DNA from: Rhodothermia bacterium
GTDB lineage: Bacteria; Bacteroidota; Rhodothermia; Rhodothermales; JABDKH01
Direction: 5' to 3'
Assembly (NCBI GenBank): GCA_030431165.1
Contig: JAUIJQ010000258.1
Location: 1-5,407, forward strand
Length of the DNA: 5,407 nt
Of the stretch, positions 1 through 4,895 are shown one piece after another. Below the pieces are notes generated by a model, which saw only the letters and a program-made list of their open reading frames with translations, made no database searches and was not told where the DNA came from. Numbering within the stretch: the first letter of the stretch is position 1; each line of letters starts with the position of its first letter. The position numbers and the translations under genes were made by a program.

Positions 1-1229
1 GGTTCCCCGACGACACTCGTAATTGTCTGCCCGTCAGCGTACGCGTCAAAATCAACCGTGCCCGATTGGGTCGCGGTTGTCTGCCGATAGAGGAACAGCA
101 CATCAAACTGCGTATCGACCGGGGTGTGGAATTCTCCGAAGGCGGTATAGCACCGTATCTCGGCCGTGACGCCACTCCAGCCTCCAACCATGCAGTACGG
201 CTGAAACGACGAACCGTACGCGACAACCTGGACGTGCCCCGATCCTCCGGCGATTCCATCGCCAAAAACACTGAGCCCGGTCCACGTCACCTGATAGACG
301 CCGGTTGAAGACCGCGTTATTCCAATTCCGTTTGTGGATTCGTTGAACGAATAGGTCGTGTTGGGCGTGTAGCTCGCAGAAGATGCGTTGTCGGCCCACG
401 CAAACCCGAGTCCGCCCATATCCGTGTCTTTGCCAATGGCGAGCAGCGAAAACTCCGAGTCGACGCTTGAGCCCGATGAGGAAAAACAACGCACGTTGAC
501 CGACAGATCACCTGAGACGTTGCCCCAGCCAATAATCTGGCAAGAGGCGTTGTCGCTTCCGATAGCGGTCGCCTGCATGTGCCCACCCAGCGACGCACCC
601 GACGCGGTATACGCACCGCCAAGACCTTCAAACGTCGCGATGTAGTTTCCGGCCGAGCTCCGCGTTATCGTCACATCGCGGTCCTCGGATGAATACGCCC
701 AGCTCTTGTCGGCCGTGTAGCTCGCGGATGCCTCGAGATTGGCGTAAACAAAGCCGAGGTCTACCGGATTTGATCCGGGCAACGTGACCAGGACGGTATA
801 GCGACCATCGGCCAGGACGCCATCGCTGTTGTAACAACGTACGTTGACCGAGTAGTTGGTCTGCGCGCCAAACGAAACCGCTTTGCAGATTGCGGCGGTA
901 GTTCCGTAGGCGCTGACCTGCACGTTGCCGATCCCGCCGACCTGCCCATCCGTCAACGTGCCAAGCCCCGCGAAGACAACTTCGTAAAGCCCCGTGCCGG
1001 CGCGGTTGATTGTGATGCCTCCGGCAGGGTTATACGCATAAGCAGTAGACGGCGTATAGCTGGCCGATGCCGCGTCGTTTGCCCATACAAAGGCAACGGT
1101 CGCTGGTCCGGTCTGTGCTACTGCAGGATGTACTGCCGACGCAGCAAGGATGACGATTGCGCAGGTTCGCGCGAACGTAGCGAACCGCGACAATTCGCTA
1201 AAACGTGAAGGGCCTGTAGCAGTGGGCAT
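1..1229 (-). CDS. Secreted tandem-repeat protein of unknown function (3' end cut off by window edge)
   Basis: An open frame runs from ATG at 1229 to the left edge without a stop, giving 409 residues with the C-terminus missing. Residues 1-38 look like a Sec signal peptide: basic residues R9, R15 and R21, a hydrophobic core at about 22-33, then AVA|Q with likely cleavage after A38. The mature part holds three tandem repeats at about residues 44-155, 156-271 and 272-383. Each begins with GF/AFV(W/Y)AN-type residues and an ASASYT motif, and continues with an I(T/N)R..(T/A)G.Y segment, a GL turn, a VQV.AYG-like strand and a VRC(Y/F) strand. Each repeat has two cysteines (C115/C132, C230/C248, C346/C360), probably disulfides in a beta-rich exported domain. 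Residues 389-409 leave the repeat pattern and may start another domain. No Shine-Dalgarno site is visible, and an in-frame GTG three codons upstream is an alternative start. The kinase gene ends 75 bp upstream on the same strand. I infer a cell-surface or extracellular protein; no enzymatic motif is seen and the function is unknown. Confidence 0.85.
   Translation of the reverse strand, partial: MPTATGPSRFSELSRFATFARTCAIVILAASAVHPAVAQTGPATVAFVWANDAASASYTPSTAYAYNPAGGITINRAGTGLYEVVFAGLGTLTDGQVGGIGNVQVSAYGTTAAICKAVSFGAQTNYSVNVRCYNSDGVLADGRYTVLVTLPGSNPVDLGFVYANLEASASYTADKSWAYSSEDRDVTITRSSAGNYIATFEGLGGAYTASGASLGGHMQATAIGSDNASCQIIGWGNVSGDLSVNVRCFSSSGSSVDSEFSLLAIGKDTDMGGLGFAWADNASSASYTPNTTYSFNESTNGIGITRSSTGVYQVTWTGLSVFGDGIAGGSGHVQVVAYGSSFQPYCMVGGWSGVTAEIRCYTAFGEFHTPVDTQFDVLFLYRQTTATQSGTVDFDAYADGQTITSVVGE
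81..416 (-). repeat. Protein repeat unit 3 of the secreted protein (residues ~272-383)
   Basis: Third unit: GFAWADNASSASYT (275-288), IGITRSSTGVY (302-312), WTGL (316-319), GHVQVVAYG (331-339), C346, AEIRCY (356-361). Its offset from unit 2 is 116 residues (Y162 to W278). The cysteine spacing is 14 here against 17 and 18 in units 1 and 2, so the loop between the two cysteine-bearing strands is shorter. Confidence 0.8.
417..764 (-). repeat. Protein repeat unit 2 of the secreted protein (residues ~156-271)
   Basis: Second unit: GFVYANLEASASYT (159-172), VTITRSSAGNY (186-196), FEGLG (200-204), GHMQATAIG (216-224), C230, SVNVRCF (243-249). Its offset from unit 1 is about 113 residues at the aromatic landmark (W49 to Y162). 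Confidence 0.8.
765..1100 (-). repeat. Protein repeat unit 1 of the secreted protein (residues ~44-155)
   Basis: This is the first of three homologous units. Landmarks are FVWANDAASASYT (47-59), ITINRAGTGLY (72-82), FAGLG (86-90), VQVSAYG (103-109), C115 and VNVRCY (128-133). It aligns residue by residue with units 2 and 3 around the SYT, R..(T/A)G.Y, GL and VRC landmarks. The similarity is clear in protein but diverged in DNA, so the duplication is old. Confidence 0.8.
1116..1229 (-). other. Signal peptide of the tandem-repeat protein
   Basis: Codons 1-38 encode a basic N-region containing three arginines, a hydrophobic stretch CAIVILAASAV and a small-residue cleavage site PAVA|QTG. This fits a Sec/SPI signal. 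There is no lipobox at the cleavage site (C23 lies at the start of the hydrophobic core) and no twin-arginine pair. The N-region is rather long at about 21 residues, which leaves some doubt about the exact start codon. Confidence 0.75.
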
Positions 1230-1304
1230 GGCTGGCACTTTTTGGACGACGTAGCAGAGGCTTGTAGAACCTCATGCGTAGCCGCGCCAAAAACGGGGCC
1301 AGCG
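1230..1304. other. Short spacer between the kinase and secreted-protein genes; no terminator
   Basis: This 75-bp spacer separates two genes on the minus strand. It contains a 6-bp inverted repeat, gaggct at 1257-1262 and aacctc at 1268-1273, pairing with one G-T wobble around a 5-base loop. No T-run follows in either direction, so it is not a standard intrinsic terminator. I see no convincing promoter or Shine-Dalgarno site. The simplest reading is read-through from the kinase gene into the secreted-protein gene. Confidence 0.4.
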
Positions 1305-4028
1305 TTAAGGGCAGCTTTTTATCCGTGCCGCGACACGGGCGACAGAAGCCGACGATTCGCCCATTATGCCGACAAACGCATCTCTCGCTCTTCCAAAGGC
1401 AGCTTGCGCTGCGTCACAGTCGCCCTCAGCCTCGAGTAGGCGCCCGAGAAGTTCATCCGCTTCTGCCAGACGCCTGTTGCGCGCGTCGAACCGCGCTCTA
1501 ATAACGGTTGCGGCTGCTTCCAGTGTGGTACGCGCATCCTGGAGTCGACCAAGCTCAATGTATTCGCCGGCCAGTTTCAGCCGATCAATCGCAACCTCCG
1601 GATGATCGTTGCCAAACGCGACAGAATCTCGGTGGACTACCAGCTCGAATTGCCGCGCGGCATCAAGGTGGCGCCCGGCTTTGGACATCAGTGTCGCCTG
1701 GTTGTACAGATTGACCGTAATGGACGGATGGTCTTCGCGCAGGATCTGCCTATTTATGCGCATCGCCCGCTCTAGTGCTGCGAGTGCTTCGTCCACTTCG
1801 CCCAGTCCGCCGTAGGCAATACTCAGGTTGTTCAGGATGGCCGTATTCTCTCGCTCCACTTCCCCGCGTAGTGCCACCGACATCTGGAGTGCGCGCTCAA
1901 GGGTGTCAACAGCCGCGGCAAAGCGCTCTGTTTCATTGAGGAGTTGACCGTAGCCATTCAGCGCGTGCGCCAGCTGTATTGACTCCTGGCCCGGCAGGAC
2001 GTGTTTCCACAACCGGATGAGCCATCGCAATGTGGAGTCAGCAAGCTCAAACTGACCGGTCCTGAAGGCAACGGTGGCGCGTGAATTGAGCGCCGATGAA
2101 AGTTGCCAGTGAAGGTCGCCGTACTTCTGCTGCAGAACGGGTAACCCGACACTAAGGAGCGAATCAGCAGCGTTGTAGTCTCTGGTTCGCAGCAATACGC
2201 CGGCGCGCTGCACGTCGACGATCGCCAGATTGGTATGCTGGGCACCGACCGATCCGATGTATTCATCTGCCGAAAGCTGGTACAGGCTGTCTGCTTTGGC
2301 GAAATATCCTGCGTGCGCCTCAACCTGCGCAATACACGACAGCAGTGCCGCGCGCCAAACCGGCTCATCCGATTCAGTCGCAAGATCCAGTGCGTATTGA
2401 TAGCTGCTTCTCGCATCGTCGTACAGCCCACGCTCAAGCTGATACTCGCCCAACGCGCGGTAAAGCCTGACGCCTGAAGCGCGATCAAACTCTGGCGCTC
2501 CCGCGTAGCGCGTCTCAACCGTGTCAAGAAGTGCGCGAGAGCCGTCCAAGTCGCCGAGATTTCGCCGGATATGCGCAAGCGTAACAAGCATCCGGGAAGC
2601 AACCTCCGGATCATCGGCAAGGTCTTCGTCGACCGAGAGGACAGCTTTTTCGAGAATGCTGCTGATCGGCTGATCAACATCCATCCGGAAGCGCGGGTCG
2701 GTAGCCGAAAAGACGCTGGTCATGAAGTTTGTCATGCGCGTGGCGGCTTCTGCTTCCGTCTGTGCACGATCGCGTTCCGCGCGCAGTTGCGTGCGGTGCC
2801 GAAGACTCAGCGCGACAAAGGCCACGGACGCGACAAGGACGGCGCAGACCACACCGACGGCGACGCGATTGCGCCGAACGAACTTTGCCGCGCGGTACGG
2901 GAGAGAATCGGGCCGGGCGGTGACAGGCTGGCCATCCAGGAATCGGCGGATGTCGTCAACAAATGACTGGGCTGAGCTGTAGCGCCGCTGCGCTTCTTCC
3001 TGCAGTGCCTTCAGGCAGATCGTGTCGAGGTCGCCTCGCAACGACCGTGACAAACGATCAGTCGTCGTTTGGCGCGCGGATGCCACGGCTGCCGGCGAGC
3101 GGTCGGAATCAACAGGTTCGGTCACCGTTGCACTCGGCCGCCGAACCATATCTCCGGGTTTGCCGACCGGGCGCCGGCCCGTCAACAGTTCGTAGGTCAG
3201 AACACCGAGCGCGTACACGTCGGTCGATGCCGTAATAGAACCGCCGTGCGTCTGCTCCGGCGCCGCATACGCCGGCGTCGCCATGCGGAAACCGGTGCGT
3301 GTTGTTTCAACGTCAGCGTCTCCACCATCGTCCACCAGTTTCGCAATCCCGAAGTCCAACAGCTTTATTGCGCCGTCGCTTCCGACATATACGTTGGACG
3401 GTTTGAGGTCACGATGGACGACAAAGTTTTCATGCGCATGCTGGACCGCCCGACCAATCTGCTCGACAAGCTCCAACCGGGCACGGATCGGCAGTCGCTG
3501 CTCATCACAATGACTAAGTACGTTCAACCCATCGACGTACTCCATCGCGATGTATGCCGTGCCATCCGCCGTCACACCGGCATCCAGCAGCTTGGCAATG
3601 TTCGGATGACTCAGCCGTGCCAGGACGCGCTGTTCACGAAGGAACCGATTACGCCGGGAAGGATCCGCAAGATCACCGCGGATGAGCTTGAGTGCGACGC
3701 GCCCACCGATGTCTGACCGTTCCGCCAGATAGACCGCGCCCATCCCACCGATGCCCAACCGGTCGAGGATCTTGTACCGACCAACCTGCTGCCCTTCGAC
3801 AACGTGATCAAGTGGAGAAGCGTCAATCTGACTTGACACGACCGCGTCGCGCGCGCCACCTTCGAGAAAGGCCGGATTTGCGGCCTCTGCATGCAAGAGT
3901 GCCTCAACCTGCGATCGAAGCAAGGCATCGTCAGCACACAGCTCGTCGAGGAGGTGATCCCGCTCAGCGCGCGGCACCTCCGAAACGAGGTCAAAGATTT
4001 CGAAGACGCGCGCTGTGTCGCCGGGCAT
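1305..4028 (-). CDS. Membrane-anchored Ser/Thr protein kinase with C-terminal TPR array (PknB-like)
   Basis: This 907-residue protein phosphorylates Ser/Thr residues on itself or on partner proteins. Residues 1-80 are a helical leader, commonly seen in kinases of Acidobacteria/Gemmatimonadota type. The kinase domain spans about 85-365, with glycine-rich loop G92-IGGMG-AV, VALK with K114, helix-C E132, catalytic loop H205-R206-D207-LKPSN, DFG at 225-227, and APE as A256-P257-E258. All invariant residues are present and it is an RD kinase. The activation segment has T242, T243, T245 and T251 as likely autophosphorylation sites. A hydrophobic helix at about 389-409 is followed by a charged, coiled-coil-prone stretch (410-431) and then about ten TPR-like units to residue 891. 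Start: ATG at 4028, preceded by a C/T-rich stretch without a Shine-Dalgarno site. Such kinases often sit beside an ECF sigma-factor gene; none is present here. The immediate upstream neighbour is the four-helix membrane protein gene, 95 bp away. The substrate and signal are unknown. Confidence 0.95.
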   Translation of the reverse strand: MPGDTARVFEIFDLVSEVPRAERDHLLDELCADDALLRSQVEALLHAEAANPAFLEGGARDAVVSSQIDASPLDHVVEGQQVGRYKILDRLGIGGMGAVYLAERSDIGGRVALKLIRGDLADPSRRNRFLREQRVLARLSHPNIAKLLDAGVTADGTAYIAMEYVDGLNVLSHCDEQRLPIRARLELVEQIGRAVQHAHENFVVHRDLKPSNVYVGSDGAIKLLDFGIAKLVDDGGDADVETTRTGFRMATPAYAAPEQTHGGSITASTDVYALGVLTYELLTGRRPVGKPGDMVRRPSATVTEPVDSDRSPAAVASARQTTTDRLSRSLRGDLDTICLKALQEEAQRRYSSAQSFVDDIRRFLDGQPVTARPDSLPYRAAKFVRRNRVAVGVVCAVLVASVAFVALSLRHRTQLRAERDRAQTEAEAATRMTNFMTSVFSATDPRFRMDVDQPISSILEKAVLSVDEDLADDPEVASRMLVTLAHIRRNLGDLDGSRALLDTVETRYAGAPEFDRASGVRLYRALGEYQLERGLYDDARSSYQYALDLATESDEPVWRAALLSCIAQVEAHAGYFAKADSLYQLSADEYIGSVGAQHTNLAIVDVQRAGVLLRTRDYNAADSLLSVGLPVLQQKYGDLHWQLSSALNSRATVAFRTGQFELADSTLRWLIRLWKHVLPGQESIQLAHALNGYGQLLNETERFAAAVDTLERALQMSVALRGEVERENTAILNNLSIAYGGLGEVDEALAALERAMRINRQILREDHPSITVNLYNQATLMSKAGRHLDAARQFELVVHRDSVAFGNDHPEVAIDRLKLAGEYIELGRLQDARTTLEAAATVIRARFDARNRRLAEADELLGRLLEAEGDCDAAQAAFGRARDAFVGIMGESSASVARVAARIKSCP
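1356..2609 (-). repeat. TPR array of the kinase, about ten units (residues ~474-891)
   Basis: Helix-turn-helix units of about 38-42 residues can be read in succession. Each has an A/L-rich first helix ending in a G.(Y/F/L)..A turn and a second helix. Recognisable turns include RNLGDLDGSRALL, LERGLYDDARSSY, RTGQFELADSTL, GGLGEVDEALAAL, SKAGRHLDAARQF and ELGRLQDARTTL. Units often begin with a HP or H residue (for example HPSITVNLYNQA, HPEVAIDRL), as in TPR_12/kinesin-light-chain-type arrays. TPRs mediate protein-protein contacts, so this is the likely sensor or scaffold part. The unit count is by eye. Confidence 0.8.
2802..2864 (-). other. Predicted transmembrane helix of the kinase (residues ~389-409)
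   Basis: The 21-residue segment VAVGVVCAVLVASVAFVALSL contains no charged residue. It is flanked by KFVRRNR before it and RHRTQLRAERDR after it. The kinase domain must be cytoplasmic to use ATP, so the TPR part would normally be outside the inner membrane. Both flanks are strongly basic, so the positive-inside rule does not settle the topology. Confidence 0.8.
2934..3776 (-). other. Protein kinase catalytic domain (residues ~85-365)
   Basis: All Hanks-type subdomains can be followed from the Y85 strand and G-loop through DVYALG (270-275) to the family-typical RGDLDTICLKAL segment (331-342) and R348/R349. A low-complexity insertion of about 40 residues (about 288-328), rich in Ser, Thr, Arg and Ala, lies between the ELLTGRRP helix end and RGDLDT. 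This position is usually variable in the family. Confidence 0.93.
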
Positions 4029-4123
4029 TGCGGGGAAATTGATGTGGGGTCTTAGTAAATGCGAAAACGACGCCGGTCAGGGGCCGCACCACTCAAAATG
4101 AAGTAGCAGACCCATTTGCGCGC
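4029..4123. other. Spacer between the membrane-protein gene and the kinase gene
   Basis: This 95-bp gap lies between two minus-strand genes. On the minus strand, CTGACC (4073-4078), a 17-base gap and TACTAA (4050-4055) loosely resemble a sigma70 promoter, with about 4/6 and 3/6 matches. That is too weak to assert. No strong hairpin with a T-run is visible, so transcription from the upstream gene may continue into the kinase gene. Confidence 0.3.
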
Positions 4124-4681
4124 TTACGGCCATAGCCAACCAAACACGCCGGCAGTGACAAGCGCGTAAATCAGCCCGTCGAACACCGACTTCATCGTTG
4201 TTGCCCACGACTTGCCCATCCAGATCGACGCTTGCAGCAACCCAAGGCTGTAGCCGGCCAGCGCCGTTGTACCGGTGAAACGGAATACCTCCATGTAATC
4301 AGCACCCGGACCAAGCGCACGCCCGGCGACGTATGCAGCGAATACACCGATAACGAGAGAGAGACCAAACCACTGGGCGAGGCTGCTGCCCATCGAAATG
4401 GGTCCGTTTGGAAGGACCGTGACAACCATTTGCGGTCCCTGCCGCTGCTTCTCCTGGTACTCTGGCGTCTGCATCTCTTTCGGATCAGATGCATAAGGCA
4501 TCACATAGTCGCCGGGAGGAATCGCGTGTGAGCGAAGCGACGCCATAACCGCATCTTCACCGGGGACTTGACCATAGTCAGACTTGTGATACTTGAGTAC
4601 CATGTGAATGAGGGAGCTCACGATAAACACGAGCACGGCGGATACAAGAATGGGAAGCCACAGGGCAGTAACGGGTACCAT
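4124..4681 (-). CDS. Four-helix integral membrane protein of unknown function
   Basis: This 185-residue protein has predicted membrane helices at about 5-27, 103-122, 133-152 and 167-184. A soluble, Pro/Gly/Met-containing loop of about 75 residues lies between helices 1 and 2. It begins HMVLKYHKSDYGQVPGED and includes IPPGDYVMPYASDP, KEMQTPEYQEKQRQGP and TVLPNGPISMG. It ends DGLIYALVTAGVFGWLWP. From memory it resembles a conserved hypothetical family, found in Acidobacteria, Gemmatimonadota and Bacteroidota, that shares the N-terminal LWLPILVSAVLVF-type helix and the C-terminal GLIYAL.TAG.FGWLWP. I know of no assigned function. The start at 4681 is chosen because GAGGTG lies 7 bases before this ATG and because the protein then begins directly with the first helix. 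The reading frame stays open back to 4999, but that would overlap the amidase gene and add a non-hydrophobic, Cys/Arg-rich leader. Confidence 0.88.
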   Translation of the reverse strand: MVPVTALWLPILVSAVLVFIVSSLIHMVLKYHKSDYGQVPGEDAVMASLRSHAIPPGDYVMPYASDPKEMQTPEYQEKQRQGPQMVVTVLPNGPISMGSSLAQWFGLSLVIGVFAAYVAGRALGPGADYMEVFRFTGTTALAGYSLGLLQASIWMGKSWATTMKSVFDGLIYALVTAGVFGWLWP

Positions 4682-4688
4682 GGCAAAA

Positions 4689-4694
4689 CACCTC
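4689..4694 (-). promoter_or_regulatory. Ribosome binding site that fixes the start of the membrane-protein gene
   Basis: The plus-strand bases cacctc read GAGGTG on the minus strand, with a 7-base spacer (4682-4688) before ATG at 4681. It is the clearest Shine-Dalgarno site in the window. It argues against the longer upstream starts, up to 4999, in the same frame. Confidence 0.75.
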
Positions 4695-4751
4695 GGTAGC
4701 AGATATGTTGAGGGATGCGTGCGGCGAGACAGGGGCCGTAGCCATTCGGGG

Positions 4752-4780
4752 ATTGTAAAGAAAGAGACCAAGCAAGACAA
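4752..4780 (-). promoter_or_regulatory. Putative sigma70-like promoter of the membrane-protein gene
   Basis: On the minus strand, TTGTCT (plus bases 4775-4780) is separated by 17 bases from TACAAT (plus bases 4752-4757). These match TTGACA at 4/6 and TATAAT at 5/6 with ideal spacing. Transcription would begin near 4745, leaving a leader of about 64 bases to the ATG at 4681. If the organism belongs to the Bacteroidota, whose main sigma factor prefers a different -7 element, this match would mean less. Confidence 0.4.
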
Positions 4781-4790
4781 ACAACGATGC

Positions 4791-4812
4791 CCGACATCCC
4801 GCTGACTGTCGG
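4791..4812. repeat. Inverted repeat in the divergent intergenic region
   Basis: CCGACA (4791-4796) and TGTCGG (4807-4812) form a perfect 6-bp inverted repeat around a 10-base centre. It lies just upstream of the putative -35 box for the minus-strand gene and about 85 bp before the amidase start. The dyad spacing of about 16 bases centre to centre would suit a dimeric regulator. No T-run follows closely enough for a terminator on either strand; the plus-strand T-run at 4826-4830 is 13 bases past the stem. Confidence 0.35.
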
Positions 4813-4835
4813 CGTTTCGGCAGTATTTTTGAATA

Positions 4836-4860
4836 CATCCGCAGGCAGCCTGCATCCGCA
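4836..4860. repeat. Direct repeat CATCCGCA flanking a GCAGG/CCTGC palindrome
   Basis: CATCCGCA occurs at 4836-4843 and again at 4853-4860, a 17-base step. Between and overlapping them, GCAGGCAGCCTGC (4841-4853) is a perfect palindrome with a 3-base centre. It lies 36-60 bases upstream of the amidase ATG, where a promoter or operator of that gene would be expected. Function is inferred only from position. Confidence 0.35.
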
Positions 4861-4895
4861 AGAACAAACCGAACCGCAAAGCGACTTGTAATACA

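Larger units (their letters stand above)
4682..4895. promoter_or_regulatory. Divergent intergenic region (membrane protein / amidase)
   Basis: This 214-bp region holds the 5' regions of both divergent genes. It carries the minus-strand promoter candidate, the Shine-Dalgarno site, one inverted repeat and one palindrome with direct repeats, all described separately. For the amidase, a weak plus-strand candidate is CTGACT (4802-4807), 16 bases, TATTTT (4824-4829), about 4/6 matches each. It overlaps the inverted repeat and would leave a leader of about 60 bases. No coding frame in this stretch looks real. Confidence 0.5.

Noticed and set aside
66..308. Short open frames on both strands across 66-949
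   Set aside because: They are shadows of the continuous secreted-protein frame, which shows three homologous repeats and a signal peptide.
1257..1273. Hairpin between the kinase and secreted-protein genes as a terminator
   Set aside because: The stem is only 6 bp with a wobble pair, and no T-run follows on either strand.
1958..2680. Minus-strand open frame of 240 codons in another frame of the kinase TPR region
   Set aside because: It is an out-of-frame shadow of the TPR array. The product is Ser/Arg/Cys-rich with no repeat pattern or start signal.
2571..2966. Plus-strand open frame of 131 codons opposite the kinase transmembrane region
   Set aside because: It is fully covered by the kinase gene and has no domain or start signal.
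3069..3716. Plus-strand open frame of 215 codons opposite the kinase domain
   Set aside because: It lies wholly within the kinase gene on the other strand, whose translation contains every expected kinase motif. The antisense product is Arg/Cys-rich with no recognisable domain.
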